A program made the position numbers and the translations under genes. Shown here piece after piece: positions 8,803 through 17,127 of a stretch of 64,000 nt of DNA. This stretch comes from Microbacterium galbinum (GTDB taxonomy: Bacteria; Actinomycetota; Actinomycetes; Actinomycetales; Microbacteriaceae). The stretch covers positions 1,054,001 to 1,118,000 of the forward strand of contig NZ_JAHWXM010000001.1 in the NCBI RefSeq assembly GCF_023091225.1, in the 5' to 3' direction. Under the pieces are notes generated by a model. It did no database searches, was not told where the DNA came from, and saw nothing but the letters and a program-made list of their open reading frames with translations. Numbering within the stretch: position 1 is the first letter of the stretch; every line of letters starts with the position of its first letter.

Positions 8803-8933
8803 GCCAGCGGGCAGGGGCGAAATGCCCTGTTTTCCCCGTCGAGACCGTGAAGGATTTGCGTTTCTTAACAGAACAGCAGGAGACACGCACCGGCATCGCG
8901 CACCGGCCCCCGGCATCCGTCCACGCTCCCGGC

Positions 8934-8939
8934 TAGAGT
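8934..8939 (+). promoter_or_regulatory. Putative -10 (TAGAGT) of the fructose-bisphosphate aldolase gene
   Basis: TAGAGT would place the transcript start near 8946, giving a leader of about 30 bases that contains the CAGGAG ribosome site before ATG 8978. No clear -35 is seen. Confidence 0.4.
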
Positions 8940-8977
8940 GACTGCTGTCCCAGGCTTCATCTACCGCAGGAGTTCTC

Positions 8978-10006
8978 ATGCCCGTCGCCACCCCGGATCA
9001 GTACGCCGAAATGCTCGACCGCGCGAAGGCCGGCGGCTTCGCGTACCCCGCGTTCAACGTCTCGAGCTCGCAGACGATCAACTCCGTCCTCCAGGGGCTG
9101 ACCGAGGCCGGCTCCGACGGCATCATCCAGGTCACGACCGGTGGCGCGGACTACTTCGCCGGCCACACCGTCAAGGGCCGCGCGACCGGCGCCCTCGCCT
9201 TCGCCCGCTTCGCGACCGAGGTCGCCAAGAACTACCCGATCACGGTCGCCCTCCACACCGATCACTGCCCGAAGGACGCCCTCGCCGGCTTCGTCGAGCC
9301 GCTGATCTCCGCCTCCGAAGAAGAGGTGAAGGCCGGCCGCAACCCGATCTTCCAGTCGCACATGTGGGACGGCTCGGCCGTGCCGCTCGCCGAGAACATC
9401 GAGATCGCGAAGGACCTCCTCCCCCGCATGAAGGCGATCAACGCGATCCTCGAGGTCGAGATCGGCGTCGTCGGCGGCGAAGAGGACGGCGTCCAGCACG
9501 AGGGCTCGAACGATGCCCTGTACACGACCTTCTCCGACGTCGACCAGGCCGTCCAGGCACTCGGTCTCGGCGAGCAGGGCCGCTACATCGCCGCCCTCAC
9601 CTTCGGCAACGTGCACGGCGTCTACAAGCCGGGTGGCGTGAAGCTGCGCCCCGAGCTGCTCGGCGACATCCAGGCCGAGGTCGCCGCCAAGTACGGCACG
9701 GGCCCCAAGCCCCTCGACCTCGTCTTCCACGGCGGCTCGGGCTCGACCGACGAGGAGATCGCCACCGCGGTCGCGAACGGTGTCATCAAGATGAACATCG
9801 ACACCGACACGCAGTACGCCTACACGCGTGCGATCGCCGACTACATGTTCAAGAACTACGACGGCGTGCTGAAGGTCGACGGCGAGGTCGGCAACAAGAA
9901 GCAGTACGACCCGCGCGCCTGGGGCAAGATCGCCGAGACCGCGATGGCCGCCCGCGTCATCGAGTCCACTCGCCAGCTGGGCTCGTACGGTCAGTCGAAG
10001 AGCTGA
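8978..10006 (+). CDS. fbaA: Class II fructose-bisphosphate aldolase
   Basis: The 342-residue protein begins MPVATPDQYAEMLDRAKAGG and carries the zinc-binding and active-site segments of class II aldolases: ALHTDHCPKDA, the glycine-rich HGVYKPGG, and FHGGSGSTDEE. Length fits the FbaA (yeast/E. coli) subgroup. It cleaves fructose 1,6-bisphosphate to dihydroxyacetone phosphate and glyceraldehyde 3-phosphate and runs backwards in gluconeogenesis. CAGGAG lies at good distance before the ATG. A strong intrinsic terminator follows the stop, so it is monocistronic. The codons are strongly biased to C-ending forms, as expected of a highly expressed enzyme. Confidence 0.97.
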   Translation: MPVATPDQYAEMLDRAKAGGFAYPAFNVSSSQTINSVLQGLTEAGSDGIIQVTTGGADYFAGHTVKGRATGALAFARFATEVAKNYPITVALHTDHCPKDALAGFVEPLISASEEEVKAGRNPIFQSHMWDGSAVPLAENIEIAKDLLPRMKAINAILEVEIGVVGGEEDGVQHEGSNDALYTTFSDVDQAVQALGLGEQGRYIAALTFGNVHGVYKPGGVKLRPELLGDIQAEVAAKYGTGPKPLDLVFHGGSGSTDEEIATAVANGVIKMNIDTDTQYAYTRAIADYMFKNYDGVLKVDGEVGNKKQYDPRAWGKIAETAMAARVIESTRQLGSYGQSKS

Positions 10007-10020
10007 CCCACCGCACGAGA

Positions 10021-10067
10021 AGAACGGGTGCCCTGCCGCGAGGCGGGGCACCCGTTCTTCTTCTTCT
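10021..10067 (+). terminator. Intrinsic terminator after fbaA
   Basis: A perfect 12-bp stem (GAACGGGTGCCC at 10022-10033 with its complement at 10046-10057) is followed by TTCTTCTTCT. Confidence 0.9.
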
Positions 10068-10090
10068 GCGTAGCGGCAGGGCGCGATCGA

Positions 10091-10615
10091 TCAGGAGCCG
10101 GTGCCGCCCTGCATGTAGGCGACGAACGCGGGGTCTCCCATCATCGGGATCGCGATGCAGATCGCCGCGATGCCCAGCGTCACCACGGCACCGACCAGGG
10201 GCAGCCACCAGGTGAGCTTCCCGCGGCGCAGGCGACGGATCGAGAGAGTCGCCGTCAGCGCCCACCCGGTGATGAGCACCACGGAGGCGATCGTCCCCCA
10301 GAGTCTGCCCTGTGCGAAATTGGTGAACTCGCCGGAGGCGCCCAGCACCGACAACACCTGGTTCATCACGTTGGGAAGGTCGAGGTACTGCAGACCGGTG
10401 ACCACGACGTTCACCAGCCCGTAGGCGAGAAGTCCGATCGTCACGAAGCGGTCCACCGGGTGCGCGCGCCGGGGTGCATCCGTAGCGGCGTCCGCGGCCG
10501 GCAGCGCGACAGCCGGCTCGACCGGCGGCAGTTCGGAGAGAGGCGGGAGACCGGCGGCACGCCGCTGCTCCTCGGGAGTGGCGATCTCGCCGTACTGGGG
10601 CCGCTGTTCGCTCAT
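10091..10615 (-). CDS. Multi-span membrane protein (possibly DUF6264-like)
   Basis: The 174-residue protein has a 50-residue Pro/Ala-rich cytoplasmic head starting MSEQRPQYGEIATPEEQRRA, then about three to four hydrophobic segments (near residues 57-78, 105-125 and 137-160) and a short tail. The head-plus-helices layout resembles proteins listed as DUF6264 in Microbacteriaceae, but I rely on memory for that and the function is unknown. ATG 10615 follows TAGCAT at 10622-10627 by six bases, suggesting leaderless translation. It lies downstream of the small RNA on the same strand. Confidence 0.75.
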   Translation of the reverse strand: MSEQRPQYGEIATPEEQRRAAGLPPLSELPPVEPAVALPAADAATDAPRRAHPVDRFVTIGLLAYGLVNVVVTGLQYLDLPNVMNQVLSVLGASGEFTNFAQGRLWGTIASVVLITGWALTATLSIRRLRRGKLTWWLPLVGAVVTLGIAAICIAIPMMGDPAFVAYMQGGTGS

Positions 10616-10677
10616 CCCGCCATGCTAACGGCCGCGCCTGTCCCGGGCTCCCAGCGGAAGGTCCTCCGATAATGGTG

Positions 10678-10811
10678 GCGGCCCCGGAGAAGTGGGGACT
10701 TCTCGGGGCCGCGGACGAGGAGCGCTGGGGACGCATCCTCATCCCAGTCAGTTGCGAGGGACTGGGGATCCTGCTCGCAACCCGTAGTGCCGTGATGCAC
10801 AGACGCCTACG
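10678..10811 (-). ncRNA. 6C-like small RNA with three C-loop hairpins
   Basis: On the minus strand three successive hairpins each expose CCCC in the loop. The first has an 8-bp stem, GTTGCGAG with its complement (10751-10781). The second is a shorter hairpin closed by GAGGA/TCCTC (10717-10740). The last is a ~15-bp stem with one bulge and the loop CCCC (10678-10712). The actinobacterial 6C RNA family (B11 in mycobacteria) is defined by stem-loops with cytosine-rich loops, so this is a strong structural match with one hairpin more than the usual two. TATCCT at 10818-10823 is a plausible -10 and would start the transcript near 10811. A peptide frame of 62 codons crosses the hairpins, but the structure explains the sequence better. 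Confidence 0.6.
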
Positions 10812-10856
10812 CCTACAAGGATAGGCAACGGCGGAATCCTCTGCCACTGAGGTTTT

Positions 10857-11648
10857 TCAGATAGTGAACTCCGGCCCGGGATCGCCCCCGCCGAGCGCAT
10901 CCGCCCCGAGCTGGATCGACAGCCGCCGGGCCGCCCTCTGCAGCTTCGCCACCAGCTCGCGGTCGACGATCGCCTGATCCGACGGCAGCGAGATCGCGAG
11001 TGAGGCGGTGACGTTGGGCGCGATGACGGGCACCGCCACGCAGGTCGCGCCGATGACGTACTCCTCCTGGTCGAGGGTCCACCCCGGGGAATGCTCGAGC
11101 TGCGTCAGCAGCGTGCGCCGATCGCTGATGGTCCGAGGAGTGAGTTCCTCGAGACGATGACGCGAGAGGTAGTCGAGACGGTCGTCATCGGGAAGCTCCG
11201 CCAGGATCTGCTTGCCCAGCGCCGTCGCGTGCCCGCTCGACTGCAGTCCGACCCACAGCTCGACACGCGGGTTCTGCTCGGCGTCGACGATGTCGATGAG
11301 GTGCATCTCCCCGTCGTCGTAACGTGAGAGGTACGCCGTGGCCCCGACCTCGTCGGTGACCGACCGCAGCGCCGCCCGTACGCGGGCGAGGAAGACTCCG
11401 CGGGTGTCGATCTCGCGCTGGAAGGTCGGAAATCGCGCCCCGAGCACGAGCCCGTCGGGTTCGGCCGACAGGTACCCCTCGTGGATGAGCGTGCGCACGA
11501 GGTTGTAGGTGGTGCCGGGCGTGAGCCCGGTGATCGCCGCCAGCATCTTGGTCGGCAACGGACGGGGAGAGTTGGCGACGATGTCGACCAGGCGAAGAGC
11601 CCGCTGCACCGATCCGATGAGCGTGGGTTCCGCCTCGGCGGCGCTCAA
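10857..11648 (-). CDS. IclR-family transcriptional regulator
   Basis: The 263-residue protein has an N-terminal winged helix (SVQRALRLVDIVANSPRPL, then a recognition helix in TPGTTYNLVRTLIHEGYL) and a C-terminal IclR effector-binding domain that includes LWVGLQSSGHATALGKQILAEL and EEYVIGATCVAVPV. IclR proteins control catabolic genes in response to small molecules. The likely start is TTG at 11648, two bases after the ispH stop and preceded by GGAGGAGG at nine bases, so it is probably translated from the ispH message. The target genes are not evident. Confidence 0.88.
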   Translation of the reverse strand: MSAAEAEPTLIGSVQRALRLVDIVANSPRPLPTKMLAAITGLTPGTTYNLVRTLIHEGYLSAEPDGLVLGARFPTFQREIDTRGVFLARVRAALRSVTDEVGATAYLSRYDDGEMHLIDIVDAEQNPRVELWVGLQSSGHATALGKQILAELPDDDRLDYLSRHRLEELTPRTISDRRTLLTQLEHSPGWTLDQEEYVIGATCVAVPVIAPNVTASLAISLPSDQAIVDRELVAKLQRAARRLSIQLGADALGGGDPGPEFTI

Positions 11649-11650
11649 CG

Positions 11651-12730
11651 CTATGCGCCTCCTCCGGTCGCGCGTCCGCCCAGGGCCCGATCGTCGCGCT
11701 TGCCCGAAGCATCCTGACGCAGTTCTTTCGGCAGCGAGAACATGAGGTCCTCCTCGGCCGTCTTCACCTCTTCGACGTCGCGGTAGCCGGCGTCGCCGAT
11801 CGCGTCGAGCACCTCGCGCACGAGGACCTCGGGAACGGATGCCCCGCTCGTCACGCCGACCGTCTCGACGCCGTCGAGCCACTCCTGCTGGATCTCCTCG
11901 GCGTAGTCGATGCGGTACGCGGCCTTGGCCCCGTACTCGAGCGCGACCTCGACCAGGCGCACGCTGTTCGAGGAGTTCGCGGAGCCGACCACGATGACGA
12001 GATCCGCACCGACAGCGACCTTCTTGATCGCGACCTGACGGTTCTGCGTCGCGTAGCAGATGTCGTCGGACGGCGGGTTGTGCAGTTCGGGGAAGCGCGT
12101 GCGCAGGCGGTTGACGGTCTCCATCGTCTCGTCGACGGAGAGCGTGGTCTGCGACAGCCACACGACCTTGTTCGGGTCCTTCACGACGACCGTGTCGGCC
12201 TCGTCCGGCGAGTTGACGATCGTCACGTGATCCGGAGCCTCACCCGCGGTGCCCTCGACCTCTTCGTGCCCGTCGTGACCGATGAGCAGGATCTCGAAGT
12301 CGTCACGGGCGAAGCGCACGGCCTCGCGATGCACCTTGGTGACCAGGGGGCAGGTCGCGTCGATCGCGTGCAGGCCGCGGTCGGATGCCGCGTTCACGAC
12401 GGCCGGCGAGACGCCGTGCGCACTGAAGACCACGTGCGCCCCGGCCGGAACCTCGTCGACCTCCTCGACGAAGATCGCCCCCTTGGCCTCGAGCTCGCTC
12501 ACCACGTGGATATTGTGGACGATCTGCTTGCGCACGTAGACCGGAGCGCCGTAGCGTTCGAGAGCCTTCTCGACGGCGACGACGGCGCGATCGACACCCG
12601 CGCAGTATCCGCGCGGCGCGGCGAGCAGCACGCGCTTGCGTCCGGCCACCGCGTTATCCTGAAGCCTCCCGGCCGCCGCACGCACGCGTGGGAGGCGAGG
12701 GATGGGGAGATGAACGGCAGTCGAGGTCAC
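11651..12730 (-). CDS. ispH: 4-hydroxy-3-methylbut-2-enyl diphosphate reductase
   Basis: The 359-residue protein has the three cysteines that hold the iron-sulfur cluster of IspH: GYCAGV, ATCPLV and ICYATQNRQ. It also has the substrate-binding segments [19 protein letters not shown] and TSGASVPE. It performs the last step of the MEP pathway, giving IPP and DMAPP. The uppS product encoded further along uses these precursors. The GTG start at 12730 follows TAGAAT by six bases, so leaderless translation is likely. The C-terminal ~20 residues are low-complexity and overlap the ribosome site of the IclR gene. Confidence 0.96.
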   Translation of the reverse strand: MTSTAVHLPIPRLPRVRAAAGRLQDNAVAGRKRVLLAAPRGYCAGVDRAVVAVEKALERYGAPVYVRKQIVHNIHVVSELEAKGAIFVEEVDEVPAGAHVVFSAHGVSPAVVNAASDRGLHAIDATCPLVTKVHREAVRFARDDFEILLIGHDGHEEVEGTAGEAPDHVTIVNSPDEADTVVVKDPNKVVWLSQTTLSVDETMETVNRLRTRFPELHNPPSDDICYATQNRQVAIKKVAVGADLVIVVGSANSSNSVRLVEVALEYGAKAAYRIDYAEEIQQEWLDGVETVGVTSGASVPEVLVREVLDAIGDAGYRDVEEVKTAEEDLMFSLPKELRQDASGKRDDRALGGRATGGGA

Positions 12731-12736
12731 CCCTCG

Positions 12737-12742
12737 ATTCTA
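12737..12742 (-). promoter_or_regulatory. Putative -10 (TAGAAT) for leaderless ispH mRNA
   Basis: TAGAAT on the minus strand ends six bases before GTG 12730, a near-consensus actinobacterial -10 at leaderless spacing. Confidence 0.6.
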
Positions 12743-12807
12743 CCGGCGTCCACCCTGAGAAAGCCGGGAATCCTCCCCCGCACGACAACCCCCAGGGACG
12801 AGAGCAG

Positions 12808-14085
12808 ATGACGGTCTTCGAAGCAGCCACCGGCCCCGGCGAGAACCCGCCGGCGGATGCCGTCTCGCCCCGCGATTCGACGGCGGATGCCCCGACCTCC
12901 GTCGCCCGGCTGAACGCCACCATCCGGGACTTCGTCGCGCGCTGGAACACGGTGTGGGTCGAGGGCGAGATCACCTCCTGGAACGTGCGCGGCGGCAACG
13001 TCTTCGCGCGCCTGAAGGACGTGCAGTCCGATGCGCAGATCTCGATCCGCGTGTGGTCGAGCGTTCGAGGGCGCATTCCCGCCGACCTCGGGATCGGGGA
13101 TCACGTCGTCGCCGCCGTCAAGGCCGACTACTTCGTGAAGGCCGGCGACTTCAGCTTCACCGTCTCCTCGATGAAGCACGTGGGGCTGGGTGACCAGCTC
13201 GAGCGGCTCGAGAAGCTGCGCGCGCAGCTGCGTCAGGAAGGCCTCTTCGACCCCTCGCGCAAGAAGCGGCTGCCGTTCCTCCCGCACGTGATCGGACTCA
13301 TCACGGGCGAGAGGTCCGACGCCGAGAAGGACGTGCACCGCAACGCCGAGCTGCGCTGGCCGCAGGTGCGCTTCCGCACCGAGTACGCGGCGGTGCAGGG
13401 CGAGCGCTGCGTTCCCGACACGCTGGCGGCCCTCGCCCGTCTCGACGCGGATCCCGACGTCGACGTCATCATCATCGCCCGGGGCGGCGGCGATCCGCAG
13501 ACCCTCCTCGGCTTCAGCGACGAGCGCCTGGTGCGCGCCGTCGCCGCCGCCTCGACGCCGGTCGTGAGTGCGATCGGGCACGAGAACGACCACCCGCTGC
13601 TCGACGACGTCGCCGATCTGCGCGCGTCGACCCCGACGGATGCCGCGAAGCGGGTCGTGCCGGATGTCGGCGAGCAGCGCGCCCTGATCGGACAGCTGCG
13701 CTCCCGGGCGACCTCGCGGCTCACCCAGCGCCTGTCGCACGACATCGCGCAGCTCGAACAGCTGCGCTCGCGCCCCGTGCTCCGCTCCCCCGCCCCGATC
13801 ATCGACTCCCGCGCGCAGGAGGTGTGGCTGCTGCTCTCGCGGGGTCGCGACACCCTCACCCGCGACCTCGATGCCGCCGGTCGCCGCACGAGCGAACTGC
13901 GGGCATCCCTGCGTGCGCTGTCACCGGCGGCGACGCTCGCGCGCGGCTACGCGATCGCGCATCTCGAGGGCGGTGTGATCCTGCGCGATGCGGCGGATGC
14001 CCCGGCCGGAAGCGCCCTGACCATCACGGTCGATCGGGGTTCGGTGGCCGCGCGGTCGGAGGGCGAGATCGCCGAGGCATCCTGA
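12808..14085 (+). CDS. xseA: Exodeoxyribonuclease VII large subunit
   Basis: The 425-residue protein has the XseA layout: an N-terminal OB fold (NTVWVEGEITSWNVRGG to about residue 120), then the catalytic domain with KKRLPFLPHVIGLITGE, the glycine cluster IIARGGGDPQTL, and SAIGHENDHPLLDDVADLRAST. A long helical region follows, and the end is LARGYAIAHLEGG. With XseB it forms a single-strand exonuclease that degrades DNA to short oligonucleotides. ATG 12808 is chosen because the frame upstream is intergenic-looking and the domain starts soon after. It is the first gene of a five-gene run to fumC. Confidence 0.95.
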   Translation: MTVFEAATGPGENPPADAVSPRDSTADAPTSVARLNATIRDFVARWNTVWVEGEITSWNVRGGNVFARLKDVQSDAQISIRVWSSVRGRIPADLGIGDHVVAAVKADYFVKAGDFSFTVSSMKHVGLGDQLERLEKLRAQLRQEGLFDPSRKKRLPFLPHVIGLITGERSDAEKDVHRNAELRWPQVRFRTEYAAVQGERCVPDTLAALARLDADPDVDVIIIARGGGDPQTLLGFSDERLVRAVAAASTPVVSAIGHENDHPLLDDVADLRASTPTDAAKRVVPDVGEQRALIGQLRSRATSRLTQRLSHDIAQLEQLRSRPVLRSPAPIIDSRAQEVWLLLSRGRDTLTRDLDAAGRRTSELRASLRALSPAATLARGYAIAHLEGGVILRDAADAPAGSALTITVDRGSVAARSEGEIAEAS

Positions 14086-14129
14086 TCGAGCGCGGCCCAC
14101 GCCCGCTCACCGATCGCAACGGCACGCCG

Positions 14130-14135
14130 TAGGAT
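14130..14135 (+). promoter_or_regulatory. Putative internal -10 (TAGGAT) ahead of xseB
   Basis: TAGGAT ends six bases before GTG 14142. The GGAGG between them sits only one base from the start codon, too close for normal ribosome binding, so a leaderless internal transcript is plausible. Confidence 0.45.
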
Positions 14136-14141
14136 GGAGGA

Positions 14142-14372
14142 GTGAGCGCGCTGAACGATACCCCTGTCGAGACGCTGACGTTCGAGGCCGCTCGTGACGA
14201 GCTGGTCACCGTGGTCGCCGAACTCGAACAGGGCGCGCCGACCCTCGAGCAGTCGCTGGCGCTCTGGGAGCGCGGTGAGGCCCTGGCGGCCCGCTGCGAG
14301 GAATGGCTCCTCGGCGCCAAGCGCCGACTCGACGCCGCCCGCGCCGCTGCCGACGACGGGGACGAGCGATGA
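14142..14372 (+). CDS. xseB: Exodeoxyribonuclease VII small subunit
   Basis: The 76-residue protein has the XseB helical hairpin: LTFEAARDELVTVVAELEQG, then LEQSLALWERGEALAARCEEWL. It binds XseA and is required for exonuclease VII activity. Length is typical. It is 56 bases after xseA, and its stop overlaps the start of the next gene in ATGA. Confidence 0.93.
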   Translation: MSALNDTPVETLTFEAARDELVTVVAELEQGAPTLEQSLALWERGEALAARCEEWLLGAKRRLDAARAAADDGDER

Positions 14373-15007
14373 ACAAGCCCGCTCCCATCGTCGCGGAACT
14401 CGGACGCCCCGAGACCCCGGAGGAGACGGCCGCCCGCAAGGCCGCGTCGAGCAAGGCCTACCGGTCGAGCCAGACCGTGCGCAGTCTCATCGCCGCACTG
14501 CTGGCGACGCTCGCCGTGCTGGCCGTGATCATCTTCGCCGTCCCGCGCGGTGAGCCGGCATCCGCGCCGTCCGTCGATCTCACCGGCATCGCCGCCGACG
14601 TCGAGAACACGATGGACAGCGCGGTGATCGTGCCCGAACTCGGCGACTTCTGGCGGGTGAACGCGGCCGAGCTGCAGAGCGGTGCCACCGTCGTGTGGGA
14701 CATCACGCTCGCCCCTGCCGCCCAGGACGAGCGCGGGTTCATCAAGGTCGCCCAGGCCTTCGACGCCGATTCCCGCTGGGCACCGCAGCGCCTCGAGGGG
14801 ACGGCGCCCACCGACACCGTCACGATCGACGGCATCGAGTGGGACGTCTTCACCCCCGGCGACTCGGCCTCGAACATCTCCTACGCCCTCGGCACGCAGG
14901 CCGGTGACGACTACGTGCTGCTCTACGGCTCGCGGTCGGCCGATTCCACCGCCGAGCTGGCCGCCTCGCTCACCCCCCAGATCCGCACCCTCTCGGAGGC
15001 CTCATGA
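14369..15007 (+). CDS. DUF4245 single-span membrane protein
   Basis: The 212-residue protein has a cytoplasmic head of about 45 residues, one membrane helix ([20 protein letters not shown]) and an extracytoplasmic domain containing [12 protein letters not shown] and [15 protein letters not shown]. This matches the DUF4245 family that sits between xseB and fum/glpX in many actinobacteria. No function is known. It starts in an ATGA overlap with xseB and ends in another with the carbonic anhydrase, so translation is coupled on both sides. Confidence 0.85.
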   Translation: MNKPAPIVAELGRPETPEETAARKAASSKAYRSSQTVRSLIAALLATLAVLAVIIFAVPRGEPASAPSVDLTGIAADVENTMDSAVIVPELGDFWRVNAAELQSGATVVWDITLAPAAQDERGFIKVAQAFDADSRWAPQRLEGTAPTDTVTIDGIEWDVFTPGDSASNISYALGTQAGDDYVLLYGSRSADSTAELAASLTPQIRTLSEAS

Positions 15008-15663
15008 CGCACGACCTGACCCCGGCCGCAGCCTGGAAGCAGATGCGCGACGGCAATCGCCGTTTCGTGAACGAGGAGCCGCGGCATCCGAATCAGGACG
15101 TCGCCCGCCGCAAGGGACTCGCCGAGGCCCAGAACCCGGTCGCCACCCTGTTCGGATGCTCGGACTCGCGTCTCGCCGCCGAGATCATCTTCGACCTCGG
15201 ACTCGGCGACCTGTTCGTCGTGCGCAACGCCGGCCAGGTGATCGGCGAATCGATCGTCGCGAGCCTCGAGTACGCGGTGGCGGTGCTGAACGTGCCGCTC
15301 ATCGTGGTTCTCGCCCACGACTCCTGCGGTGCCGTGCGCGCCGCGATCGACGGCACCGCGATCGACGCGGCACCCGTGCCCCCGCACATCTGGAAGCTGA
15401 TCGCCCCGATCGTCCCGGCCGCGCGCAAGGTGCTCGCCGAGAGCGGCGGCACGACGGTCGCCGAGATCGATGCCGAACTCGTCGGCCAGGAGCACCTGCG
15501 CAACACCGTCGCCGACCTGCTGCAGTCGTCCGAGATCATCAGCAGCGCCGTCACCGAGGGCCGCCTGGGCATCGTCGGCGCCAACTACCGTCTGGCCGAG
15601 GGCACGGCCGTGCCCGTCATCACCGTGGGGATCGACCCCGAAACGCAGGAGGGTTCGGAATGA
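15004..15663 (+). CDS. Beta-class carbonic anhydrase
   Basis: The 219-residue protein has the beta-carbonic anhydrase zinc ligands: Cys52 and the Asp54/Arg56 pair in [10 protein letters not shown], and His105 and Cys108 in [11 protein letters not shown]. It interconverts CO2 and bicarbonate. It is translationally coupled on both sides (ATGA with DUF4245 and with fumC), which places bicarbonate supply in the same message as a TCA-cycle enzyme. Bicarbonate is also the substrate of PEP carboxylase, encoded at 46.7 kb. No signal peptide, so cytoplasmic. Confidence 0.95.
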   Translation: MTHDLTPAAAWKQMRDGNRRFVNEEPRHPNQDVARRKGLAEAQNPVATLFGCSDSRLAAEIIFDLGLGDLFVVRNAGQVIGESIVASLEYAVAVLNVPLIVVLAHDSCGAVRAAIDGTAIDAAPVPPHIWKLIAPIVPAARKVLAESGGTTVAEIDAELVGQEHLRNTVADLLQSSEIISSAVTEGRLGIVGANYRLAEGTAVPVITVGIDPETQEGSE

Positions 15664-17054
15664 CCGATACCGAGTACCGCATCGAGCACGACACCATGGG
15701 TGAAGTGCGGGTGCCCGTGAACGCGCTCTACGGGGCGCAGACGCAGCGCGCCGTCGAGAACTTCCCGATCTCGGGCAAGGGGCTGGAGTCGACGCAGATC
15801 GCAGCCCTCGCCCGCATCAAGAAGGCCGCCGCGCTCGCCAACAAGGAGCTCGGCACGCTCGACGGCGCCATCGCCGACGCCATCGCGCAGGCCGCCGACC
15901 AGGTCGCCGCCGGCTCCCACGACGGCGAGTTCCCGGTCGACACCTACCAGACCGGCTCGGGCACGTCGTCGAACATGAACATGAACGAGGTGCTCGCGAC
16001 GCTGGCGACGCGCATCCTCGGCGCGGACGTTCACCCCAACGACCACGTCAACGCCTCGCAGTCGTCGAACGACGTCTTCCCGACCTCGGTGCACATCGCG
16101 GTGACCCAGGCGCTCATCGACACGCTCATCCCGTCGCTCGACCACCTCGCCGTGGCACTCGAGGCCAAGGCCGAGCTGTGGAAGGACGCGGTGAAGTCTG
16201 GTCGTACCCACCTCATGGATGCGACCCCGGTCACCCTCGGCCAGGAGTTCGGCGGCTACGCCCGTCAGGTGCGTCTCGGCATCGAGCGCGTGCAGTCGGC
16301 GCTCCCCCGCGTCGCGGAGGTCCCGCTCGGCGGCACCGCCACCGGCACCGGGATCAACACCCCGCTCGGCTTCCCGCAGAAGGTCATCGCACTGCTCGCG
16401 GCCGAGACCGAACTGCCGATCACCGAGGCGAAGGACCACTTCGAGGCCCAGGCCAACCGCGACGGTCTCGTCGAGGCATCCGGTGCCCTGCGCACGATCG
16501 CCGTCTCGCTGACCAAGATCAACAACGATCTGCGCTGGATGGGCTCCGGCCCGAACACGGGTCTCGGCGAGCTGCACATCCCCGATCTGCAGCCCGGTTC
16601 GTCGATCATGCCCGGCAAGGTCAACCCGGTCGTCCCGGAGGCCGTGCTGATGGTGTGCGCGCGCGTGATCGGCAACGACGCGACCGTCGCCTGGGCCGGA
16701 GCATCCGGTTCGTTCGAACTGAACGTCGCCATCCCCGTCATGGGTACGGCGCTCCTCGAGTCGATCCGTCTGCTCTCCAACGCCTCGCGCGTGCTGGCCG
16801 ACAAGACGATCGACGGCCTGCAGGCGAACCTCGACCGCGCGGCCGCGTTCGCCGGTATGAGCCCGTCGATCGTGACGCCCTTGAACAAGCTGATCGGCTA
16901 CGAGGCCGCCGCCAAGATCGCCAAGCACGCGGTCGCCCAGGGCATCACGGTGCGCGACGCCGTGATCGATCTCGGCTACGTCGAGCGCGGCGACCTGACC
17001 CTCGCGCAGCTCGACGAGAAGCTCGATCTGCTGTCGATGACGCACCCGGGCTGA
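15660..17054 (+). CDS. fumC: Class II fumarate hydratase
   Basis: The 464-residue protein carries the fumarase/aspartase signature [11 protein letters not shown] (residues 313-323), the substrate site [13 protein letters not shown] and [16 protein letters not shown]. The class II type needs no iron-sulfur cluster. It interconverts fumarate and malate in the TCA cycle. The ATG overlaps the carbonic anhydrase stop. A bidirectional terminator follows 17 bases after the stop, ending the xseA-fumC unit. Confidence 0.97.
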   Translation: MTDTEYRIEHDTMGEVRVPVNALYGAQTQRAVENFPISGKGLESTQIAALARIKKAAALANKELGTLDGAIADAIAQAADQVAAGSHDGEFPVDTYQTGSGTSSNMNMNEVLATLATRILGADVHPNDHVNASQSSNDVFPTSVHIAVTQALIDTLIPSLDHLAVALEAKAELWKDAVKSGRTHLMDATPVTLGQEFGGYARQVRLGIERVQSALPRVAEVPLGGTATGTGINTPLGFPQKVIALLAAETELPITEAKDHFEAQANRDGLVEASGALRTIAVSLTKINNDLRWMGSGPNTGLGELHIPDLQPGSSIMPGKVNPVVPEAVLMVCARVIGNDATVAWAGASGSFELNVAIPVMGTALLESIRLLSNASRVLADKTIDGLQANLDRAAAFAGMSPSIVTPLNKLIGYEAAAKIAKHAVAQGITVRDAVIDLGYVERGDLTLAQLDEKLDLLSMTHPG

Positions 17055-17070
17055 TCCGTCCGACCACGCA

Positions 17071-17106
17071 AGAACGCCGGTCCCTTTCGGGGCCGGCGTT
17101 CTTTGC
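17071..17106. terminator. Intrinsic terminator between fumC and phoH2
   Basis: AGAACGCCGG pairs with CCGGCGTTCT around a short loop, followed by TTTG on the plus strand. It lies between two converging genes and may serve both. Confidence 0.85.
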
Positions 17107-17127
17107 CTTCTCGGATGAGACGGACCG

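Noticed and set aside
10612..10800. A 62-codon peptide frame (MHHGTTGCEQ start) on the minus strand
   Set aside because: It crosses three strong hairpins and overlaps the next start; the structured RNA explains the sequence better.
10846..10857. CCTC/GAGG hairpin with five T on the plus strand
   Set aside because: The stem has only four pairs and no plus-strand gene precedes it.
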